A stretch of 28,385 nt of DNA, taken from the NCBI GenBank assembly GCA_903813345.2, contig CAIIXF020000001.1, positions 55,881,885-55,910,269 on the forward strand, given 5' to 3'. Source of the DNA: Owenia fusiformis (Eukaryota; Annelida; Polychaeta; Sabellida; Oweniidae). Made by a program: the position numbers and the translations under genes. The notes beneath the pieces are model-generated. The model was not told the origin of the DNA. It saw nothing but the letters and a program-made list of their open reading frames with translations, and ran no database searches. This document shows positions 13,273 to 22,358 of the stretch, piece by piece (the first letter of the stretch is position 1; every line of letters begins with the position of its first letter).

Positions 13273-14644
13273 AAATATGATTGGCAAGATCTCTGTCACC
13301 TGCATGTCAAACTTGCCAGATAATGAATTTTCATACTTAATTTAATTCATTGATTTTGTTTCTATAAAAGAGAGATTCTTCTCATTACTTGGGTAATTTG
13401 GGTAACTTTTATAAAAAAGATAGTACAAGTACCTGTATTACCCTGGTCAAAGCAGAAAATACACTGACAAGAAATGTGCACAAAAGGAAAAACTCAGTTA
13501 CCTGAAATAATCAGGGTCTCAAATGATAAGGACCAAAGTATAAAGAAGACCTTCCACTCTGTATACATGTATATGCAACACATGATATCCAAACACAGGA
13601 TACCATTTACACAATGTTAAAGTATAACCAACATTGCAGCAATGCCATGCAACACAAAAAACAGACTTCAAAAAAGTTGCAACAAAAAGTGATTTATAAT
13701 GAACAGCCTCTCTTGTATAGAATAACTGACAGAAATATGTCAATTCTAAGATACGATTTCTAGGTACTCATGTTACTGGGGCTAAGATAAGTTAATGAAA
13801 TATTTAGCATTACAGTTGTACATTAATTCTAAAATATATAAAAATAAGGCCAATTTGTCATTTATGGCAAAATAACATGATTCCATTGTGAACTACCTTG
13901 ACAAAAATGTTTAATGCAGTCATAATTTGGGAACATTTCAAAAAATTCTTCATTTATTGATCAATCTTCAAAAATGAAAATATGCAATTGCTTGTACCAC
14001 AAAATTAATTCCTATAGCCTTATATTATGATAAGTCCAAGTTTTACCACAATACTACTTCACTTATATAGTAGTTTAATATGATACACCACACAAACAAG
14101 CCAGTTGTTATTTAGTTGTTATCACTCAGTTAGAGGATTATTTTCTAGCAATTTAATCATAATGTAAACCACAGTGATAAGAGATAAAATGTAAGCAGAA
14201 ACCACTTAAGACTCATCCATAAACAGTTCTGAATCATCCAATAAGAGAGAAATGATTTTTGAAGCATTTACGATTCTTTAAACCAGCCTTTTTTCAAAGA
14301 CCTACTTCAAGGATTCATGAAGAGGCATGCTATTAAAAATTCTGTATTCTTACATAATAATCATAAATCTAATTCTTAAATATGCTTTTCTTGTCAGCAT
14401 TAACCAATATGTTTAGTTCTATTTCACACAGAAACATCATTTTTAGAAGTTCAATATATGAAAAAACATCAAAAACATGAAATCTGTAAGGAGTAGGTAT
14501 AGCAGACATACTTTCAGAACAAAGCATCTGATAAAACCTTAATTTGAAGGGTAGTACACATACATGAGTATACTTTGGTCATTTCATATCAAGAAATGTT
14601 TTTTGGGAAATATATATGGAGACTGCAATACTTAATTTCTTCCA

Positions 14645-14846
14645 TTGGAACACACTTTAAAAAGATGCAACTGTTAATAGGGAACACTTTCTAGAATAAC
14701 ACACCTTATAAGGGAAGACATTCATAAGGAAAACCTTTCATAAAGAAACACTTTCAAGGAAAACCCCCAACCATAGGAGTACCTTTCAAAGTGAGAAGTC
14801 AATAGAACACCTCACTAGTTGAACATCGCTCTCAAAGGAACACTTT
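14645..14846. repeat. Degenerate short tandem repeat (GGAACACTTTC-type)
   Basis: Variants of a roughly 17-20 base unit with cores such as GGAACACTTT, GGAAAACCTTTC and GAAACACTTTC recur about ten times, with many substitutions. It looks like an old minisatellite in the GLIS intron. The boundaries are approximate. Confidence 0.5.
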
Positions 14847-15414
14847 TACTCAAAACCTTTGACCTTTGACTGAATTTGTATTATATAGAAATTCATGTAT
14901 ACCAGAACTCCATATTATCAATATGCAAAAATCTCAATACTAAAGGTTTTACACTCATAACTCAATTTCATATCTTTTTAAGAGTTGCCATGAAGTCTAG
15001 ATCAGTCAACTATATTTGGTTTAAGTCAGTAATACTAAGAAGTACAAATAAATCAATACAGCAAATCAATGGCCAATTTCCTTCTTCCAATCTGAATAAA
15101 TTGGTTCCATTAATTTAGAACGAGTCAGTTAGGAGTAATTAATGATGTATCAAGTATGAACATACTGTAACATTCAAAATTATCATTTCATTGTAATGTT
15201 TTCTGGATTCTGATTGGCTCAAAGCTATCATGTGACAAAGGTTATGTTTGAAATATGGCTAACTGCTAATTGTGACTGTAAATCGCAAAAATGCTATTTT
15301 GGTAACAAATAGAACACCATCATATTTTCAGAAAACCACTAAAACATCAAAAATGGTTCTAAACCATGAGATATGACATGTTATCTCATATGGAGGTAAC
15401 CTGAGCAAGGCCGG

Positions 15415-15553
15415 GCCTCAAATCCTCCTAGTTATCAGGTTTACAATAAAAACTTCTCACAATATTCACTCTGTACATTCTATAGACGATAAACTCAATA
15501 ACTCGTATTTAACATAATCTCTTACAAAAATAATTTTAGTTGGGATTTGAGGC
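15415..15553. repeat. Small inverted repeat, possible short MITE
   Basis: GCCTCAAATCC (15415-15425) is matched by its exact reverse complement (15543-15553), about 139 bp end to end. An 8-bp-arm hairpin (ATGAGATA / TATCTCAT, 15366-15389) lies just to the left. No clear target duplication was found, so transposon identity is uncertain. Confidence 0.3.
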
Positions 15554-16072
15554 ATTATTTGGTAAATATAATTTTATTAACATATGAAAAGTCCAATAAC
15601 TGCATAACAACATTTGTCAAGGGGACTGAATATTGATGAACCATTTCTTGAAAGAGGACAAGGTCCTTAGTTTCTTTTAATTATTCAAAATCAATATACG
15701 AAACTTAATATAAGAAATTATGCAAAATCAAGATTTTTGATGAGAAAAATATGAATTCAATTTCACGAAAGATTTTATATAAATGTAACAGCACAAATAG
15801 ATTTCTGGAACTTGGAATTTATTACATACTCAAATCAAACAAAATACATCCACAGGGGTAGTGGGGTAGTGGTGAAGTATGCTTTTCCCACTAACAATCT
15901 ATCATCACTATACTAGGATATCATAATAATTATCATAGTTTAAAAGAATTTCTGCTAATATGTGGAAAAACTAGTATAATCGTTGCTTGCTAATGTGTGT
16001 TGAAAATGTAGCACAAATAATTATTGCTGATGTTATAACAAGGAATCTTTCCTAATGTGTGTAGAGAATATT

Positions 16073-16082
16073 GGGGGGGGGG
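16073..16082 (+). repeat. G10 homopolymer
   Basis: Ten consecutive G on the plus strand are followed shortly by GGGGGG (16088-16093). This is a local G-rich spot in an AT-rich intron. Confidence 0.9.
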
Positions 16083-17534
16083 AGCAAGGGGGGCATAGCC
16101 CACTCCAAACTATTAAGTAAGAATGTATAGGTTGAATAGGTTGAATTTTCAGGTACAATTGTAAAATAAATGTCTTCTACATCACTTCCTGAGATTTACT
16201 GAGAAAGAATTCAACAGAGAAAAACATGCATGCCTATCTGTTATTTTATGGTTCAGTTTTAGGCCCTGGTTTTGGAACTGAAAATGTTCAATCGAGAACA
16301 AATAAGCATTTCACTTGAACCATACTTTGTAAATTACTAAATGAGAGTATGTGTATAAAAAGGCCTTTATCTAACACAAGATTCTTTTACTATTTGCAGG
16401 TATTAGAATGATTATTACATGCGTATAATAATAAGTACTCAGGATTTTCTACAAATATTTCAGATTCTTAAAAGGTGACACAAAACTTAGCAACGTGATA
16501 GTTGATATGGGAAGCATGGGAAAACATGTAAGGGAACATATAAACAAATGAAATGCGATCACTGATCAGCATTAGTTAAAGATTTGGCGGGGATGTGTGA
16601 TAATTCAAAGTAAACATTGAGTTGCAAATTTCTCTACAACTTCAGCAACAGAAACTTCCCAAAAAATCAAATTAAAGAATGAAACTGATTCCATTTTATA
16701 CTGTAGATATTTTTACCATTGCTATCTAATCACGCAATTTCGTAAACAAATATATAACTCGGTTGAAAGCGTGAATGTTAAGTTTTTAGAGTCTCTGAAA
16801 TAAAGTTGATCAACTATCTTGGAAATTCCACAAAATTCTGTCATATATTCCATAATAGCCAAACTTATTGGAAAAATTACACCTTTAATACTTCCAACAA
16901 CAAGAATCAGAGTAGAGACTAATAGAGGATTCAACAAGACTTCTATCTTACAGTTCATAATATTGGCATTATGCTACTTCAATACAAAAAAATATAACAG
17001 GAGATCCAAATCAAGAAGGAACTTCAAATCATAAAACATAAGTTGAAAGTCAAAAGTTTAAGTAAAGAAATATTATGACAATATATACATAGCATTATGA
17101 CTTCTTGTATGGGTAGACAAACATTGATTTCCAATGGTACCTACTTACTTTCACCATGGATTATTACATTACAAACAAGCACAAATGCAAGGCTCAAGTG
17201 TTGTCTTTCAAATATTAGTCTTTTAGTCTAACATTGTTGAAAATATTCTAATTCAAGGTCAGATTTGTTAACCTATATTTTGACGCTGTGAAATGTTACA
17301 TTTTCTCTAAATATCAGGATTTGACGCTATAAAACTTTGTTTTTTAAAACCTAGTTGACTTTTAAATCTCACTGAAAATTTAATAACCTCCAAGACTGCA
17401 AGGTAAAAATCAAAATTTAATTTGTTAAGTATCCAAATCCCAAAAATTACAGATAAATAAATTTACAAAGGATTTATTAGTGTTGATTAACCAATCCATT
17501 GTTCTTAAACTAATCTACACAGCCAATCTCCGAC

Positions 17535-17703
17535 AGTACTGTACGCTACCAGCCTACCATTTTTACAACTGTACTGTACGGTACTGAAAATATGGTACTG
17601 TAGTATAGAGCAGTACTGTATGGTACCACAGTGTAGAACCATACTCCAATGACACCACCATATGGTACCATACTCTTAATCTACCACATGGTACATATAC
17701 CAC
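17535..17703. repeat. GTAC-rich degenerate repeat next to the GLIS exon donor
   Basis: Words such as ACTGTACGGTACTG, TATGGTACTGTA and CATATGGTACCATAC recur through about 170 bp. Many are self-complementary around GTAC. The block starts about 60 bases into the intron after the start exon. It is most easily read as a decayed simple repeat; an exon-proximal fold in the pre-mRNA is possible. Confidence 0.55.
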
Positions 17704-17763
17704 TTGTATTCAAGGCATTTAAAACAGGATTGAGCCCTTGGTATACAGTTTACTAAAACTTAC

Positions 17764-18109
17764 CTTGTTTTGATGGCTTCTGAGATGATATCGATTGTCT
17801 ATCAGTCACCAGGTTATAGCTCAGATCATGTTGGGATGATATCAATTGTGATGTTGGCGTGATAGATTGTTGCCGTGGACTTATCTGGGGACTCTCTTCC
17901 TTAACGACCACTGGCTGTCCAGCATTGACAACTTGACGATTGGATGAAATAGCAGGAAGTTGGACAGAAGGTTTCTGAGCATTTCCATTGTTTGGTATAG
18001 GCGTGGTCCTGTTGGAAAGTGGAAGAGGAGTCTCTGCTTGGACACGAACTGATGGGATATCTGAGCCCTTTGTCATTTGAATGCTCTCACTTGAACTGCG
18101 TCCATTCAT
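17764..18109 (-). CDS. GLIS3-like: GLIS-family transcription factor, N-terminal coding exon with probable start
   Basis: Coding begins at ATG 18109-18107, in good context (GCAGCCATGA, G at -3), and runs 115 codons plus one base to the GTAAGT donor. The exon begins 6-8 bases upstream at TTTTCCTCTAG|AG (start at 18117, or at 18115 if the second AG is used), so the 5' leader is spliced. The start is supported by family resemblance: as I recall, vertebrate GLIS3 begins MNGRS, and here it reads MNGRSS. LPAISSNRQ (51-59) matches the LPALSPRRQ-type segment of GLIS3. The exon is otherwise Ser/Pro/Gln-rich and probably disordered. VKEE (69-72) fits the psi-K-x-E SUMO consensus. The exon joins in phase 1 to the exon ending at 10659. 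With that exon it makes 649 residues, similar to the span before finger 3 in long vertebrate GLIS3. Confidence 0.88.
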
Positions 18110-18117
18110 GGCTGCCT

Positions 18118-18307
18118 CTAGAGGAAAACATAAAATGCTACCTTTCAAATATAAGTAATGATTTACAATATAATTGGCCAACTTGCTAATTGCGATAATT
18201 ATTCAAAGCAACTAATAAACGTCACAAAAGTATATCAAAATAGTATAACAAAATAACTTATACAAAAAACTCATCATAACTACAGTATAGGAATGAAATG
18301 AATATAA
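18118..18307 (-). other. Intron or upstream DNA beside the GLIS start exon
   Basis: The first bases on the minus strand form the polypyrimidine tract and acceptor of the start exon. The rest is AT-rich without coding potential. The 5' untranslated exon implied by the acceptor could not be found here or further right, because untranslated exons leave no frame to read. Confidence 0.6.
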
Positions 18308-19163
18308 TACACCCTATGCAGACAGAGCCTGTGGGAAATATTGGGTGCGGCGCAAATGAGCGGAGGGTGTGGAGCTAACGGTCATTTTTGAATTTAAAAT
18401 TGGGATATTTCTGAAACTAAGCCGTTTTGGGACTTCAAATATACCAAGATATGTGTATTTGACACCAAATATATATAAAATTGTGAAAATAGTAGTGCAA
18501 TTCATTTTATAGCGACGCATTATGCCTTAAACATTTCCCAGACCTATATATTTTGAGACTATCCTTTTAATACTGCGTCCCCAGCATTCATAAAAAATGG
18601 TGTTCAAGATACACTACCCATGCAAATTATTTTTGCATCTTGGAAGCCAGGCAGTATCTGGTGTGATTTTATAAAAATTCGGAAATGTTCTTCAGATATG
18701 AGCCCCCTCTAAATATTGGGTGCGGAGGTACGTTTATGGAGCTCCTCCGCACCCAATATTTAGAGGGGGCTCATATCTGAAAACATTTCCGAATTTTTAT
18801 AAAATCACACAGATACTGCCTGGCTTCCAAGATGCAAAAATAATTTGTATAGATAGTGTACCTTGAACACCATTTTTTATGAATGCTGGGGGACTCAGTA
18901 TTAAAAGGATAATTTCAAAATATATAGGTCTGGGAAAGGTTTAAGGCACACTGCGTCGCTATAGAATGAATTGCGCTACTATTTTCACAATTGTATTGAT
19001 ATTTGGTGTCAAATACACATATCTTGGTATATTTTAAGTCCCAAAACGGCTTAGTTTCAGAAATATCCCGAATTTAAATTCAAAAATGACCGTTAGCTCC
19101 GCACCCTCCGCTCATTTGCTACGCACCCAATATTTCCCACAGGCTCTGTCTTCATAGGGTGTA
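18308..19163. mobile_element. 856-bp near-perfect palindrome (foldback/MITE-like element)
   Basis: Two arms of about 420 bp (18308-18728 and 18744-19163) are reverse complements with few mismatches, separated by a 15-base centre (18729-18743). The outer ends read TACACCCTATG and CATAGGGTGTA. The inner ends read TTGGGTGCGGAGG and CCTCCGCACCCAA. The ends could be TA-CACCC...GGGTG-TA with a TA duplication, or TACACCC ends flanked by ATAA on each side; I cannot decide. No transposase is encoded, and the open frame in the left arm is a by-product. A non-autonomous DNA transposon made almost wholly of its inverted repeats is the likeliest reading. Confidence 0.85.
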
Positions 19164-19645
19164 ATAATAACCCAAATGTCAGTAGGTAGTTACCAGTTCG
19201 ACCACCAGGTGGCTAATTTGGGTCAGATAACATGGGAGATATAGAAGAATATTCATCACTTTAAGTGGATAAATCTTCATATCACCCGTATGTGTCTATT
19301 GTCTATCATCAAATGAAAATATGTCCAGTATAAGATATTTTATGTCCAATTCAAGAAAAGATATTTCATTTTTTTGTGATTTTATAACATGGGGAATCTA
19401 CCCAAACAAGATTCAAACACAATTTAATTTTGAAAGTTGATAAATAATTATTTAAACCACATACGTATCTAGAAGTAATTTTACATGTGATTATGATCCC
19501 TTTGACTAAATTTGAATATTTAATGCCGTAAATAAAGCTTATTTCTAACTGAATCTAGTTGGCAATACCTTGTGCGTATTTGGTTTATTATATATTTTCA
19601 AATTTATTGGCCAATCCTGTGGTTATGGATCATTTTATCTATAGG
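19164..19645. other. Non-coding stretch
   Basis: Apart from the CTCF-like word at 19202-19213, I see only AT-rich sequence with frequent stops in every frame. Confidence 0.6.
19202..19213 (+). promoter_or_regulatory. CTCF-like core word CCACCAGGTGGC
   Basis: The word matches the general CTCF core (CCAnnAGGTGGC) and contains the palindrome CCACCAGGTGG, with a CAGGTG E-box inside. It lies about 40 bases outside the long palindrome. It was found by pattern only; a 12-base match has modest chance significance in 28 kb. Confidence 0.3.
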
Positions 19646-19858
19646 ACTTTCTTGTTTTTATAATAAAAACATCATAAAGATTTAACAAAGAAAAATCAAA
19701 AGGAAGTCAGAACTTTCTTGTTTTTATAGTAAAAACATCACACACTTGAACAAGGAAAAAATCAACAAAAATCAAGAGGAAGTCAACCCTTTCTTGTATT
19801 ATAATAAAAACATCACACAGATTCAATAAGGGAAAATCTACAAAAAATGAAAGGGATT
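19646..19858. repeat. Tandem repeat, three copies of a 66-76 bp unit
   Basis: Units beginning ACTTTCTTGT start near 19646, 19712 and 19788. Each carries TAATAAAAACATCA (or a variant), then AACAAGGAAAAATC, then AGGAAGTCA. The middle and last copies differ in length by about 10 bases. The minus-strand open frame across it has a repeated FVDF...CDVF pattern that merely reflects the repeat. Confidence 0.8.
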
Positions 19859-20471
19859 CATCATAATTGTGATTGATCTTGAAAAAAGTTCTATTGATCT
19901 GGTACAATAGCGCAACACAATTCAATGCCAATATTGAAAGTTCTGTTAGATTGGCATCTACTTTCAAACAGAACTGATATGTAATTGTTGTTTTTGCTAA
20001 GAAACTCAAAGGATTTCCATTGATTTGTGGGTTTACCATTCATAGAATAAACGCAGGTTTGTTTGATAGAATGTAAGGAGACATTTCCCTGTATTGATCC
20101 TTATGAATACAAGGGTAGTGGAGTACAAGGTATAGTTATAACACAGACAGAGTATCAAGTAACATCTCTTAATTAAAAACAAGAAATTTTCAGTATTATA
20201 TCTGAAAAGGCCTTACAATGTCAAATCTGAAAATTGAAGCCAGTTGAATTGGTAGGATATACGAGTATGTCTCTTAGAATTTATATTGAAAAATATCTTA
20301 ATTTAATATATTGCAGGAACTGTGAAAAGTAACAGATTTGTTATGAGTTTGAAGTCATATAATTTATATCAAGCTATCCATATGAAAGCAAGTCTTTCTA
20401 AACATCCCGTATTCTCTTTAATAAACGTGCAACCTACTTTGCCATAGTCTTGCTTAGAAGACCCTGTATTT

Positions 20472-20545
20472 CCCCCCCCCTTTATCCTTCTCTCTGTATA
20501 TTGCCAGGTAAAGAGAGTGAAGGTGACGGGGGGGGGGGGGGGGGG
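20472..20545. repeat. C9 tract facing a G18 tract
   Basis: Nine C (20472-20480) and eighteen G (20528-20545) are separated by 47 bases. They are complementary, so a homopolymer hairpin is possible, and the G run can form quadruplexes. Length errors in sequencing are likely here. Confidence 0.85.
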
Positions 20546-20746
20546 TAGATACAGCAAGACTAACTTTTCCATGAAAGACCTGTTGTTTAGACGTGTGTGT
20601 AGCAGCTTCAAAAAATGATGAGTTGAAAGCTATAATGAACATTAAAGGATGCATTTAAATATCAAGGGCTTAGAAAACAATAAAAATTCTGTATTTCAGT
20701 GCACTTTTCTCTGACTTTTTCTTGATGTACATCGCGATGTGCATCG

Positions 20747-21382
20747 TAGTGCCTTACGGTAATGCCGGATTGTCGGCAGCGGCAGTAGATACTCTCAATT
20801 GCCGGTAATAAAATCCATTGCCGATAATCGCCATGCTGCTGCAACATGATGATTGGCATTGCGATCCATTGTCAAATTTACGAAACAATGTTCGTTTAAG
20901 AATATTTTATCAATCATGTATATTTCAATCTCCACATTTGAAGAGCTAATCTGTCAATCAACTGCAAAGCATTCGTAAAAGGCGGGAGGATTAGCAAAAC
21001 CCCACCCACTTCTGTCAATCATCTCCCATGCCGCGAGATTAACAAATCACGTGACGTGATATTTCGGTGAAGTAAAAACAAACACAAATAATTTGATCAA
21101 TTTTGATCGAATTCACTCTATATTATCATTCAAAGACTTCCTAACAATACACAATCACACACGAGATACACGATGATACAATATATCCACTGTAGTTGAT
21201 GTGAGCGGGAAATCAAGCTGAGAAATCGGCTTCGTTAAGGATTTTTCCAAATATTTTAGTTTCACTTTCAGGTTTTTCCCCGGGATTTTAGGAACATTAT
21301 CAGTATCAACGATTATCGGTAACGGTAAGGTAATGGAGGTGAAATTTACCGGCAGTGAGATCCATTACCGTTGCAAGCACTA
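20747..21382. mobile_element. hAT-like non-autonomous element with 8-bp target duplication GTGCATCG
   Basis: The 636-bp element is flanked by perfect GTGCATCG copies (20739-20746 and 21383-21390). Its ends read TAGTGCCTTACGGTAATG and, from the other side, TAGTGCTTGCAACGGTAATG, agreeing except for a short indel. The TAGTG end and 8-bp duplication fit the hAT superfamily. Subterminal ACGGTAATG/CCGGTAAT/TGCCGG words recur on both sides, as in hAT subterminal repeats. No transposase is present. It is unusually GC-rich in places and carries the E-box palindrome at 21046-21060. Confidence 0.8.
21046..21060. promoter_or_regulatory. Perfect 15-bp palindrome ATCACGTGACGTGAT (E-box/CRE-like)
   Basis: It contains CACGTG, a TCACGTGAC word close to the TFEB/USF CLEAR-type site, and TGACGTGA, a CRE variant. 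It sits within the hAT-like element at 20747-21382. Regulatory activity is inference only. Confidence 0.35.
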
Positions 21383-21398
21383 GTGCATCGATGTTTAC

Positions 21399-21841
21399 TA
21401 GTGTTGTCGCGATTAATCGATACATTGCGATATACATCGCCAAAGCTGATTCTGGCGATGCATCGATGTCTGAAACAAAACATAGATGTTTTAAAAAAAA
21501 ATTAATTTGCTAAAAATCACCCTTTCTTATCTTATTTTGATGTAAATCACTTATCTTTCTCGTGTCTTATTTCATTTTCCAATGTTTTCTGATATCCTTT
21601 TGCTTTAATACTGTTTTAGCTAGTCGAAATGAACCATTACTTTACTTTCATTTCACCGTTACTAGAAGTTCCCGGATGGACCAGCGTACTCTTATTAATG
21701 TGTTCTGTTCGGTATTTTAGTGCATTAGCGTTCGGTATTTCAGTGCACTTTTCTCAGACTTTTTCTCGATGTACATCTATGTTTACTACTGAAAATTGCC
21801 GATGCATCGATGTACGATTATGGCACATCGCGACAACACTT
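21399..21841. mobile_element. Inner hAT-like non-autonomous element with 8-bp target duplication ATGTTTAC
   Basis: The 443-bp element is flanked by perfect ATGTTTAC copies (21391-21398 and 21842-21849). Its ends are TAGTGTTGTCGCGAT and, reverse-complemented, AAGTGTTGTCGCGAT, matching at 14 of 15. It inserted into the ATGTTTAC word that also exists inside its own sequence (21779-21786). The result looks like a 63-bp tandem duplication (21779-21841 and 21842-21904). The open frame through that duplication codes a 21-residue repeat and is a by-product. Confidence 0.8.
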
Positions 21842-21904
21842 ATGTTTACTACTGAAAATTGCCGATGCATCGATGTACGATTATGCCACATCGCGACAAT
21901 ACTA

Positions 21905-22358
21905 ATATTATGTAAAAATTCTAATACAAGTATTTTCTCTCATTCTGAAGACCATTCAGTGATAGAAAGCCTGTAGATATAGACTCGGGTATCACTTAAC
22001 TTTCCAAAATGGCAGCCTACACAAACGAACGTCATTGGGTCTCAAAAGTTCTCCTAAAAGCCCATGGTTGGTTTTTTGGAACTTACAACATACCTGCCTG
22101 GCATCAATCAGATTTGGCAAGATTTTATTTTCAGAAACACATTCGAGGTAAATTACGCTTACTCAATGATACATGTTGAAAAGTTGTACTAGAGTCCAGG
22201 TCAGAGGCATTCTAGGACGTCATATTGTAGCTATGCTTTGTAGTATGACCCTTTATGAGTAATGTTTACAAATCTGAAAATATGAATCTGACTTCTGTCA
22301 TCATAAAAGTTCAGTCTGGCGATCAATCATACCCTTGAATTAGCAATGTCACTTCAAC
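21905..22358. other. Non-coding stretch between mobile elements
   Basis: I see no open frame, RNA gene or repeat of note. CACTTCAAC at 22350-22358 is the left copy of the candidate target duplication of the next element. Confidence 0.5.

Larger units (their letters stand above)
10660..17763 (-). other. GLIS intron between the start exon and the large exon
   Basis: This is a 7.1 kb phase-1 intron, bounded on the minus strand by AAG|GTAAGT (donor, 17763-17758) and TTCTTTCAG| (acceptor). Joining the flanking exons gives KPSKQ-D-LNNSSGYG in frame, which supports the borders. The interior is AT-rich with no convincing exon. It holds two GATGTC-based hairpins (13195-13272), a decayed GGAACAC repeat (14645-14846), a small inverted repeat (15415-15553), a G10 run (16073-16082) and a GTAC-rich repeat (17535-17703). 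I see no RNA gene. Confidence 0.85.
20688..21904. mobile_element. Old hAT-like non-autonomous element, left-truncated, host of two nested insertions
   Basis: The old copy is visible in three pieces. The first is GTATTTCAGTGCAC...GATGTACATCGCGATGTGCATCG, up to 20746. The second is ATGTTTAC, at 21391-21398. The third resumes after the inner insertion and ends ATCGCGACAATACTA at 21904. The same segments appear in order in the inner element (from 21736 to 21841), so the two are relatives. The left end of the old copy (expected to read TAGTGTTGTCGCGAT) is missing. Confidence 0.65.

Noticed and set aside
18314-18520. Open frame in the left arm of the palindrome
   Set aside because: It is short, has no homology I recognise, and is explained by the inverted-repeat element.
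19707-20039. 110-residue minus-strand frame with a FVDF...CDVF repeat
   Set aside because: It is the translation of an AT-rich tandem repeat. There is no splice context, and it is hydrophobic only because of T-rich codons.
20369-20654. Open frames with a proline run
   Set aside because: The proline run is the G18 homopolymer read on the other strand, and two frames overlap with the same artefact.
21629-21976. 115-residue open frame with a 21-residue repeat
   Set aside because: The repeat arises because the inner hAT-like element inserted into a related copy. The frame spans the element boundary.
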